Translations under genes and position numbers: made by a program
Assembly: GCF_000213175.1 (NCBI RefSeq)
Contig: NW_009799099.1
Location: 862,693-926,692, forward strand
DNA length: 64,000 bases
Direction of reading: 5' to 3'
Source: Neurospora tetrasperma FGSC 2508
Taxonomy: Eukaryota > Ascomycota > Sordariomycetes > Sordariales > Sordariaceae
In this document: positions 54,647-64,000 of the stretch, piece by piece
Layout of the letters: each line of letters begins with the position of its first letter
Position numbering within the stretch: the stretch's first letter is position 1
The notes under the pieces: generated by a model
Database searches by the model: none
The model's input: the letters and a program-made list of their open reading frames with translations, nothing else
What the model was told of the DNA's origin: nothing

Positions 54647-56053
54647 TCATGTAAACTTCGTATGAATGATATCCGGATTCTCGTGCCAGTCGTCAATGCT
54701 AACCCACATCTGTTCATTGTCACACATTTGTTAGCACACATCATGGCCCCATTTTTTGAAATTTCTTTCTTGTCCACGCGCAAACACGGAGACACATGTG
54801 AGGACATACCTTTCTAAACGTGCTCAAACCCGCCAAAATACTACCACCGATCCAAGTCGAGTACTTCCTCTCCGGCGGCGCAAAGATCTTTATCCGCATG
54901 TCCTTAACCGCGAGCTTCTGCACTTCCGTGAGCAAGCGGTCACCGAAACCCTTTGTGAGCGTGCTGCCTCCGGACAACACAATGTTGGAGTACAAGTCTC
55001 TGCGCAGGTCCAAGTCCGTCCGGTTGATCGAGTCGACCACTATCTGGTGCACGCCGGGATACTCGAGACCGATAATCTCGGGGTCGAAGAGGATTTCCGG
55101 GGCGCGGAAACGCTCTGCTCCTATCTTTGGTGGGTGTCAGTTTCTGCATCGATGTCTCTTTTTCTTCCCAACCTCACGTAAATGGTAGAGACAGGGGGAG
55201 GAATAAAACTAAAACATACCTTCAACTTATTTCCATCCGGCAAGACATACTCGGCAATCTTGGCCGGATCCATCTTAGCCGCCGCCCATTCCTTCTCCTC
55301 CTTGCGCGGATCGTGCGCCACGTACGTGACGCTCTCTTTGATCAGCCGGACCACCTCCTTCTCAGCGCTCGTGTGGAACACGTAGCCGCTCTTGCGCAGC
55401 AGCGTCTGCAGGTACTCGGTCACATCTCGCCCTGCGACGTCGATGCGCCGGATGCTGTTGGGCACGGTGAAGCCCTGGTAGACGGGCACGGCATGCGACA
55501 CGCCGTCGCCCGAGTCGAGAACCACGCCTGTCGTTCGCCCCGAGGCGTAAAGCGACAGGACGGCTTGGATGGAGGTGTAGAGAGCAGGTACGTTGAAGGT
55601 CTCGAAGAGGATCTGGGCGGCTGTGTCGCGGTTTGCGCGCGGGTTGAGGGGTGGTTCGGTTAGGAGGACTGGATGCTAGCAGTTGGACAAAGTTATTAGC
55701 TACTGCTTTTTTGTTCTCACCAAAAGAATATGGGGACAACGAACCTCTTCACTGAGCGTCTTCAACCCCTCATCGTACACATATGCCCAAATTTTCTCCA
55801 TATCGTCCCAATCCGTCACGATGCCGTGCTCCAGCGGATATCGGATCTTGAGCAGTCCGCGCAACTCTGAGGCCGCCTTTTGGCCGATAAACACCTCGCC
55901 CTCTAATGCGCCGGCCAGCACTCGTAGGTGCTTTGGCCTCCCTACGAAGGAGGGGAAGTGGCATTTTGGTACGTCGTCTCCCGCGAAGCCGGCGCGAATG
56001 GTGCCTGAGCCATTGTCGAGCACAATGGGTGCGTTGTGCAAAGAGTCTGTCAT
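54647..56053 (-). CDS. ro-4: Actin-related protein Arp1 (centractin, dynactin), 4 exons
   Basis: Exons 56053-55745, 55675-55220, 55124-54810 and 54709-54647 (minus strand) give 380 aa, all phase 0. Actin-fold motifs are complete: [70 protein letters not shown] and [16 protein letters not shown]. The end [19 protein letters not shown] is Arp1-type rather than conventional actin. Arp1 forms the short filament at the base of dynactin, which links dynein to cargo. In Neurospora it is encoded by ro-4, whose mutants have ropy hyphae and misplaced nuclei, and 380 aa matches that protein. Introns are 69, 95 and 100 nt. Two features are unusual: the exon 3 acceptor is AAAG rather than YAG, and the last coding exon encodes just 20 residues. 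Confidence 0.96.
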
Positions 56054-57325
56054 TGTTGTTGTATGTAAAGGGTAGGTCGTAGTGTGAACATGTAAGGTTG
56101 TTGAAGGCTATCCGCTATCCGTCGCTGCCACCGAACCGTCCCAGCGGTGGGTGGTGATGCTATCGTGGAATCGCGGAGGCGGGGTGAAGGCCAGGCTTCG
56201 ACAAGGGTGTTCGTGTCTCTGCGGGAGTGGGCTTCGGTGGTAGGCCGTTGTGCGGTCAAAGACCCAAAGTAAACAGAAAGGGTTGTATGTAGTGGTCGTT
56301 TGCAATCGTATATCGTCAACAATCAGGATGTCATGAAGGCATTTGCCAGGCGGAAATCGAGTGGGTGTGAGGTTGTCTGCCAGCAGCTGTGTTGTTTGGT
56401 GGGGACGTGGGAAGGGTCCAGGGTTCGGTTGTCAGTTGTCGGTTAACAGGTTGAGAGTCTCTGGGAAAGACTTCAAGATCGGATAGCCGCAGAAAGTCAG
56501 TCAGTCGTCCGGTCGCAGAGATGGATGTTTTCTGGTAGCACACGACGCGACATCCAGACGGACTGGCCTCGATTCGTTCGAAAAGGGCGTTTCTGCTGCA
56601 GGGACGTGCCGGTTCGAATTGGGCTGTCGGTCAGAGAGCTTGATTAGATACAGCCAATCAGCGCCGGTGAGGGTGGGAGTGCACGAGCCATCCTCAGCAG
56701 TGCATCTGAAGCTCCCCCTCCCCCTTGTCTTGCCCAACTTGCAGATCACTTCAGCGATATCGCGGGGCAGCTTCACTTTACAAGAGCAAATGTTGAAGGG
56801 ACACTTTGCAAAAAGTATTACGATAGTTGTAGTGTAACGCTCATGTCTATGGCATTGAGATATGGTGTATCTTATCTCTCTTTAGTCCGTAGGTTGACTT
56901 TCCACTTGTGCTTCATCGGGGTGCTCCCGCTTACAAGTTCCATTTCCGAGACTTAAGCAGGTCATTCATCCTCAAAAAGGACGAATTTAATGATGTTGAA
57001 CCTCGGCTCGTCAGTTTGACTGTATTGGACCCTCTAGACAGGTAATTATGAGTTGTTAGCTTGGCTCGGCTTGCGCACCGTGATACATTGCTTCGCAAAA
57101 TCCCCCGAAGGTCTCACGATGGGAAACAGCCCAGCCAGGTGTGTTGCCCTAGTGATGCCCGGGACGGGAGCAAATAAACATTGCCCCTGTTCTGCCTCGG
57201 TAGCACCGAATGACGATTGCAAGCCATATCTTATGATAACCACGACTTTAAGAAACGGTATCCTGGCGCAATGAAAGCATCACGGAATCATGCCATTAAC
57301 GCTTATCCGCTTCCCTTCTCAAGAC
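56054..57325. other. Spacer: ro-4 promoter/leader and 3' end of the ADC lyase gene
   Basis: About 1.3 kb, no supported gene. The left part beside 56053 is the ro-4 leader and promoter. The right part contains the 3' UTR of the tandem minus-strand lyase gene. Confidence 0.6.
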
Positions 57326-58220
57326 CTAGCTCAACTTAACCTTTCCAAAGTAGAATCCCCTCCCACCATTACTCAACCAGCACTCTTCTCCATCAACCAG
57401 CGAGTTTGCCCGTACAATCTGCTCAACCGCAATTCCCCTACTCAAGCGCGCCGTTAGCAGAGCTGCCCAATAATAATCATCTCACAGCAGGAGAAACGCA
57501 CCTCTCCAAAGCCCACCTCCTCGTAGTTCCCGCATTCCCACCACTTCCCCAATCCCCTTCTGTCTCTCCCTCACCTTCCCCAACCGGCGGTGTCACCCAT
57601 CTCCCGTCTCTCCAAAAGTACGGCGTGGCAATACTCCCTTCCATCACCTCCCCATCCTCGCTAACAATCAACACCTCCTTCCGATCCGTCAACGCGATCC
57701 CATGCCTCTTCCTCGCTGCGTCGTAGATTTGGCGCTTCGTAGTCTTAAAGTGCGTGTATGCTGACTTTTTGGACCTTTCGGTGTCGACTAGGACCTCGAA
57801 CGGCGTCGAGGTTCCCATCAGGCATAGACTAGGGATATTGGTACCCGGCTCGGGAAGGGAATTTGGGAAGAAGTTGATTGTTGAAGGGACTTGTGGTGCT
57901 GGTGAGATGGTGATGCCTAGCTCTCCCTTCTCAGAGACGGTTACACGGATGCGGTTTGGGTGAGATCGCTGCTCGTCGGAGAGGGAGGAGTAAATGAAGG
58001 AGGAGAGGGTTTCGAGACCGCTGTCACCGGAGAGGAGAGAGATCACGGCGGGCCATTTGAAGTGAGTGGCGGCGCGCAGGATGCGGTCGCGATGGTAAGG
58101 GAGCATGTACAATGGAGCGAACAGGGAGGACTCATTTTGAGAGACGGAGCCGGGAAGCAGGAGAGGGTCGTAACGCAGGGTGGTGAAGAGGAGGAGGGGA
58201 GCTTCTGTCGTGGTCGCCAT
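57326..58220 (-). CDS. Abz2-like aminodeoxychorismate lyase (class IV PLP enzyme), 2 exons
   Basis: Exons 58220-57502 and 57437-57326 (minus strand) encode about 276 aa. The N-terminus LLLFTTLRYDP and YMLPYHRDRI match fungal ADC lyases. The probable PLP lysine is K159 in THFKTTKRQIYDAAR, and E194 in VMEGSIATPYFWRDGRWVTP fits the cofactor-binding glutamate. The second exon restores the fold's end: RRWALER then RGIAVEQIVRANSLVDGEECW and LSNGGRGF. The acceptor is the TAG at 57440-57438, about 11 nt after a CTAAC branch site; the upstream CAG leads to an early stop. The enzyme converts 4-amino-4-deoxychorismate to p-aminobenzoate and pyruvate for folate synthesis, probably in the cytosol. At 276 aa it is shorter than yeast Abz2 (374 aa). 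It is divergent from tom70. Confidence 0.87.
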
Positions 58221-59756
58221 TGTGAGGGTGCCTGTCTTTGAAGGTTACCTAGAAGGAGGAACAGCAGAGACTCGATGAATTAGACACTCCGGAAAGTGAA
58301 GTTGAATGATGAAAGATGCGATATCCGTGATGTACTATCCGTTTTATATGACATGCAATCCAGCTTGGTGACTCACTACTCTCTGTGGTCGTTTCATGGG
58401 AAATATTCAAGATCTATCAGCTTTCCTCGTACCTGATGGGCCTGATAAATCAACAATCCTTCACGCTGGCATGACCGATGGTTGGTACAAGAAGCCGCCG
58501 GTGATGGCAGGAATGAAACACATCGATAACAAAAACATACCTAGTACCGGCGGATGTATAAGATCAGTCCATGAGTCAAGTTCTGTCACAGTTGCATCAA
58601 AGACGGCAGCGGCAAGGTCTGGACGGGATGACACTGCCCTGATGGTCGAATGGCGGGGCGTTCAACTTTAAAGTGGAACCACCCAAGCTGCCCTGATCCG
58701 CTTTTACTTGACGTACATAAGCGAAGCTTACCCCACCGTGTGCGGTCATTCTTGGCGTTTATTCCATTTCCCCTCGGCTGAGAGATATCTCAGCTACTAC
58801 AATCGTTGATGAACTTGGGTTAATGGTGGTTGGAGTTGAGTTATCTGGAATAGAGTATTCTCCAGGCTTATCTACCTTCTGACAATGGACAATGTAAAAG
58901 TCTTTATCTTTGTCATAAACTTTGACCGTTGTTGTTCAGAAAATCCAAGGGGAAGGGAGAAGGATGTTCAGCTCCGAGTAGTCCATGTGTAAACCAACAG
59001 TGCTGAGCTGTAAACAGAGGGCATTCAGGTACCGGCCGCCATGATGAGACTTGGCAACAGCAGCTTGAAGGAGCTCAGACCACCTCAACTTTGGAGGTCA
59101 ACACTGTCTATTTACATCCCATTAGGCCTTAGTTGATGAGATGTAATACCGTAGAGGTATGTATGGTAGTTTGTTTGCCGGTTGCCCAGCCGCACTGCCG
59201 CCCGCGTAAAAACAACTTTTTTTTTTCTCGCACGACGAAGATCTCGGAGCTTGAGCCCCAGCAGACAGACATCCATACATCTACAGTACCCATCCACCGA
59301 CGCCATCGAGCAATTACCAAGCTTGAGGTTTCCATTTGCTACCTTTTTCAGTGACTGTGCGCGTACCTGTGGACTTATTGTGGACTGCGCTGCCGTGTGC
59401 CAAGAGGTAAAACCTGCGTGTAGAGTGAAGGAATACCCCGGGCCCAACCTTGAAGTCCAGTTGCCGTGGGCTGTGGCCGCCGCCCGCCGCGCTACCTATC
59501 CAAGTCCGGGTCCGACCCATGCGAACGAACCCGCATCATCCACTCAAAAAAATAGAGGAACTTCACTTGTTACTGCAATTGAAGCAGTTGCCGGAATCTG
59601 TCTCTGAACTTGCCGCCGCCGCCGCCGTCCCTTCGTCTCCTCGATTACCTAGCCTTGCCATTCGGTCGTCCCTCTGCCGACTCCGATCTAGTATATACCC
59701 TGATTGTTTACCTTATCTACTAGAGGTTCTCCTACACCCATCACCACATAATAACC
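58221..59756. other. 1.5-kb divergent promoter region (ADC lyase / tom70)
   Basis: No supported gene. Both promoters lie here. The last ~120 bp before 59757 contain a C/T-rich leader with a CGCCGC run near 59612. Confidence 0.6.
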
Positions 59757-61864
59757 ATGGCTCCCACCATCCCGCCGCCCTCCGTCCCCATCCCGGCGGC
59801 CACGCCCGTCACTGTCCCGGCCGACTCGTCCATCTGGGACCGCGTCTCCAACTGGGTCTCGGAGCACAAGGCTGTTGTCTACACCATTGCTGGTGTTTCC
59901 GTTGTCATCACCACCGCCGGTGTTGTCTACTATCTCCGCAAGGGATCAGTACGTTGCATTCTTCTCCCGCGCATCTTCCCGCGTCCCGCGTCCCGCTGCT
60001 GTCCTGCGCCCTGCCCAGCTGCATGAGGTCTTCTCGTTTACTAACGTTTGCGCCCACTCCCCCAGGAGCAGAAGGAGTCCGGTCCCAAGCTCAGCAAGAA
60101 GGAAAGGAGGAAACGGAAGCAGGCCGAAAAGGAGGAGGCCGAGAAGGCTTCTACTTCCAAGACAGAAGAGGCCGCTCCCACACAACCCAAGGCCGCCGCC
60201 GTCGAGAGCGCCGACGAGCTGCCCGAGATCGATGAGGAATCCGTCGTCAGGCTATCCGAGGACGAGCGCAAGGCGTACGCCGCCAAGTTGAAGGAGCTCG
60301 GAAACAAGGCCTACGGTTCCAAGGACTTCAACAAGGCCATCGACCTTTACTCCAAGGCCATCATCTGCAAGCCCGACCCCGTCTACTACTCCAACCGCGC
60401 CGCTTGCCACAATGCCCTCGCCCAGTGGGAGCAGGTTGTCGCCGATACCACCGCCGCCCTCAAGCTCGACCCCCACTACGTCAAGGCCCTGAACCGCCGT
60501 GCCAATGCCTACGACCAGCTTAGCCGCTACAGCGACGCTCTCCTCGACTTCACTGCCAGCTGCATCATCGACGGCTTCCGCAACGAGCAGAGCGCCCAGG
60601 CCGTCGAGCGCCTCCTCAAGAAGTTCGCCGAGAACAAGGCCAAGGAAATCCTCGAGACAAAGCCTCCCAAGCTCCCCAGCTCCACCTTTGTCGGCAACTA
60701 CCTCCAGAGCTTCCGCTCCAAGCCCCGTCCCGAGGGTCTCGAGGACTCTGTTGAGCTCTCTGAGGAGACCGGTCTTGGTCAGCTGCAGCTTGGCTTGAAG
60801 CACTTGGAGAGCAAGACTGGTACTGGTTATGAAGAGGGCTCTGCCGCCTTCAAGAAGGCCCTCGACCTCGGTGAGCTCGGCCCTCACGAGGCTCTTGCCT
60901 ACAACCTCCGTGGTACCTTCCACTGCCTCATGGGCAAGCACGAGGAGGCTCTCGCCGATCTCAGCAAGTCCATCGAGCTCGACCCTGCCATGACCCAGAG
61001 CTACATCAAGCGTGCTAGCATGAACCTTGAGCTCGGTAAGTCTTTGTCTTCAACTGTTAACTTAAATCTGTGTTAATTCTTTTTATAGGTCACCCCGACA
61101 AGGCCGAGGAGGACTTCAACAAGGCCATTGAGCAGAACGCCGAGGACCCTGATATCTACTACCACCGCGCCCAGCTCCACTTTATCAAGGGGGAGTTCGC
61201 CGAGGCTGCCAAGGATTACCAGAAGTCCATCGATCTCGACTCCGACTTCATCTTCTCCCACATCCAGCTTGGTGTCACCCAGTACAAGATGGGCTCCATT
61301 GCCTCTTCCATGGCCACCTTCCGCCGCTGCATGAAGAACTTCGACCAGACTCCCGATGTCTACAACTACTATGGCGAGCTTCTTCTCGACCAGAACAAGT
61401 TCCAGGAAGCCATTGAGAAGTTCGATACCGCGATCGCCCTCGAGAAGGAGACCAAGCCCATGTGCATGAACGTTCTCCCCCTCATCAACAAGGCTCTTGC
61501 CCTCTTCCAGTGGAAGCAGGATTATGCCGAAGCTGAGCAGCTCTGCGAGAAGGCCCTCATCAGTAAGATAGCCCTATTTTTGAACCAAGTCATCATATGT
61601 TGGGTGCTAACATCAACGCTTCCAGTCGACCCTGAGTGCGACATCGCCGTCGCCACCATGGCCCAGCTCCTTCTCCAGCAGGGCAAGGTCGTCGAGGCCC
61701 TCAAGTTCTTTGAGCGTGCCGCCGAGCTCGCCCGCACCGAAGGCGAACTTGTTAACGCCCTTTCCTACGCCGAGGCCACGAGGACACAGATCCAGGTACA
61801 GGAGAACTACCCCGAGCTCGCCAGCAAGCTCCAGGGCATGAGCGGTGGTCCCGGCATGCGGTAA
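59757..61864 (+). CDS. tom70: Tom70 (MOM72), mitochondrial preprotein import receptor, 4 exons
   Basis: Exons 59757-59948, 60066-61035, 61089-61562 and 61626-61864 encode 624 aa. The N-terminus is Pro-rich, followed by a signal-anchor segment near residues 39-60 ([20 protein letters not shown]) and a Lys-rich stretch, placing the rest on the cytosolic face of the outer membrane. Tetratricopeptide repeats follow from about residue 120 ([44 protein letters not shown]), a clamp group for Hsp70/Hsp90 tails and further C-terminal repeats forming the preprotein groove. It receives carrier-type precursors and hands them to the TOM channel. The spliced length and N-terminal sequence agree with the Neurospora MOM72 protein as I recall it. 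Introns are 117, 53 and 63 nt. Codon use is strongly biased to C-ending codons, as in highly expressed Neurospora genes. The start context is AACCATGGC. Confidence 0.97.
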
Positions 61865-62122
61865 AAGCATGTCAAGATTACTCTAGCAGCATAAAAAAGG
61901 AAGAGAAATAAAGAAAGCGATGAAGTTTTGAAACGAAGTAAAAAGCAGTGTTGTACATTAGAAAGGGTTCATTTTTGGTTGTTGCTACTGCTGTAACGGT
62001 GTAAGGAGATTGAGGATGGCTGTCGGTGGTAAGGGGACGCGGGAATGGATGGATGGTGTTTTACATAGGTTGGCCTGGATGGGATAGGATGCAATGCTTT
62101 TTTTAATACTTCTCTCTCTTCT

Positions 62123-62128
<6 letters not shown>

Positions 62129-62161
<33 letters not shown>
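62129..62161. repeat. (CT)n microsatellite
   Basis: About 16 CT units, in the region downstream of tom70. Confidence 0.92.
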
Positions 62162-62164
<3 letters not shown>

Positions 62165-62591
62165 TCCACACGACCTCGTCACTACACATTCGTCATCATC
62201 AATTTATTATCATCATCATCATATATCATGTTATGTCATGTTACGCTTCTGGGTGGTCAAATTGGCATTTGATTTTGGTTGAATATGGAGTTGATCTCAA
62301 TGCTCTTCTCTCTATCTGCTTTTATGGACCAACTCACAGATGGAGTTCGGTATGTTCTTAATTAAATAACGAAGTAGTATGCTGTATATACTCACCTTGA
62401 ATTTGTAGTAAACGAGCTTAAATACCCTCAACCACACAACACAAACGAGAATGAAGATGAAAATGAGACATATCGATAAGAACCAACGTGGGACATCCGT
62501 ACGGGGTGATCTCTCGGGGCCTCCTCACCTTTCATATCAAAAGTTAGACTCAAATTCTAAGCAACCCCAGAAATAGCCAATCTCACCCTCC

Positions 62592-62592
<1 letters not shown>

Positions 62593-62644
<52 letters not shown>
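62593..62644. repeat. Poly(A) tract, 52 nt
   Basis: Uninterrupted run of 52 A; with the T run at 62681 it forms an inverted homopolymer pair. Confidence 0.92.
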
Positions 62645-62646
<2 letters not shown>

Positions 62647-62680
62647 CTGGAAACAAGCCCAACCACCGATTCCCGACGCC

Positions 62681-62702
62681 TTTTTTTTTTTTTTTTTTTT
62701 TT
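62681..62702. repeat. Poly(T) tract, 22 nt
   Basis: Run of 22 T, complementary to the A run 36 bp upstream. Confidence 0.92.
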
Positions 62703-63737
62703 GCGGTCTTTTCCACTCTCCAATTACCTGCTATTCTTCGAAATCCCAGCCACTTTGCTAACGATACATGCTCTACACAGGTAAGACCCGGCACAAAACC
62801 ACCACGCATTCCGCTGACTTTATCCCAATACGCACGTACATCACTTTCTTTTTACCACCTACCTACCATATATCTCACTTAAACCCTCGCAACTTGTTCA
62901 AGAGCAGCAGCAAGCCTGTGGAGCACTTAGTTCATGAAAGCGCAAAGAGCTCGCCATAAAGAGAGCATTGCCGTGATGGTTAGGTAAGTGAGTAGTTACA
63001 GGATAGATATATCTATGTATGGTTAGTAGGTCGTTAGATGGATGGACAAACTCCTTCTCATTGTTCTTCGGAGATTTGTATGAAGACTTTTTCTTGGTGT
63101 TTAGGATGTTTCGGGGCTGGGTGAAGTGATTGGTCAAGTAACTTGGAGAGGAGTATAAATAAAGAAAGATGTAGTGAGAGAGGTGTGGAGAAATGAAAGA
63201 GTGGTTGTGAGAACGCATTAAAGAAGACGGGGAGAGTGAGATTGAAGTGAAGAAGTGCACTATGAGTGAAAAGCCAGTGGTAGCGGACGCCCTTGAGGAA
63301 CGTGTGATAAAAGATTCAGGTTAGTATACTTCCACAGTCAGTAGTCCATTTAAGCTTGATTGCTTGAAACCGTATAGGTTTACTCACTACGTACCAAAGA
63401 CCCTAACTAACGAGCATGTTGCTTAGCTATCACATGCCTCTGCTTCTTTATATTACAGAGTCCGTAGAGCTGAGCCGTGGAACTAACTCCCTGTTTCGGT
63501 TTCAACAGGAGCGAGTGTGGTTTGTTGCGTTTATATCGATCGGTTCTATTGTTTTTCTTTCGCTCCAGTCATACACAACGTCGAAACTGCAAACCGAAAT
63601 CAAAACACAGCCCATCCGGAGTTAGAAGAAAAAAAGTAATTACTAATGTAAACAAGTTTTGCACCAAAAAACCATACGGGGGGGAGTATAACATGAAGAA
63701 GCAGCTGAGCCGTAGCACACCTCAAGAAGAAACATGG

Positions 63738-63765
63738 AAAAAAAAAAAAAAAAAAAAAAAAAAAA
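63738..63765. repeat. Poly(A) tract, 28 nt
   Basis: Uninterrupted run of 28 A in sequence without a gene. Confidence 0.92.
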
Positions 63766-64000
63766 GAAACCCTCAATCCGTCCATCCGTCATCCACCGTT
63801 CCATCCGTCCATCCATCCATGCGTCGTTCGTGATTATTACGTCCCGGGGTGTGTTGTCCTGATACAGTTCGTTCGCGTAAAACATGCTTTGCTGACATAT
63901 CAACCCGTATGAATATCATATATATCCGTTTCCACTCCCCTCTTTCTTTCTCCTTTCTCTTCTCTCATGGGTATTAGTTGTGTATGTGTCGAGTTTGGTA

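Larger units (their letters stand above)
61865..64000. other. tom70 3' UTR and downstream gene-free sequence
   Basis: No supported gene to the window end. Simple sequences dominate: a CT dinucleotide run, a 52-nt A run followed 36 bp later by a 22-nt T run, and a 28-nt A run. The last kilobase may be leader or promoter of a gene outside the window. Confidence 0.55.

Noticed and set aside
60252-60941. 229-codon minus-strand frame inside tom70
   Set aside because: Shadow frame; tom70 on the plus strand matches the known 624-aa protein.

Overview
The window is a stretch of nuclear chromosome from a filamentous ascomycete, almost certainly Neurospora (N. crassa or a very close relative). Introns are short (50-117 nt) with CTAAC/CTGAC-like branch sites, AUG contexts resemble CANNATGGC, and UTRs and intergenic spacers are long and microsatellite-rich. 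Two spliced products have exactly the lengths I recall for Neurospora proteins: Tom70/MOM72 (624 aa) and the Arp1 protein RO-4 (380 aa). No transposon, viral relic, CRISPR array, tRNA or rRNA gene could be supported.

Thirteen protein genes are modelled with exon boundaries. Left third (0.6-18 kb): a MYND zinc-finger protein (+); a prolyl-4-hydroxylase-type 2-oxoglutarate oxygenase (-), convergent with it; a mitochondrial-type UbiB/ABC1 kinase-like protein (-); a 1754-aa disordered protein (-); and an IFRD-family protein (-). Middle (21-43 kb): an FHA-domain protein with a probable C-terminal membrane anchor (+); a 1645-aa Q/P-rich CCCH protein that I read as a PNUTS/Ppn1-type PP1 regulator (-); the SM protein Sly1 (+); and a class I chitin synthase (+). 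Right third (43-64 kb): a PAR32/DUF3602-type protein with three GRGGAGN motifs (+); RO-4/Arp1 of dynactin (-); an Abz2-like aminodeoxychorismate lyase (-); and Tom70 (+).

This is an ordinary housekeeping neighbourhood, not a cluster. It holds unrelated core functions: secretion (Sly1), wall synthesis (chitin synthase), dynein transport (Arp1), mitochondrial import (Tom70), folate precursor synthesis (ADC lyase) and nuclear phosphatase control. Roughly half the window is non-coding, with three gene-free stretches of 4.5-6.7 kb.

The items most worth a second look are: a TATA box followed by a long near-perfect hairpin ending in a T run in the 23.5-25.6 kb spacer; the PNUTS-like reading of the Q-rich CCCH protein; GRGGAGN motifs at an exact 38-residue period; a 19-nt first coding exon followed by a GC-AG intron of 500 nt in the chitin synthase gene; and a low-complexity insertion inside the catalytic core of the UbiB-like protein.
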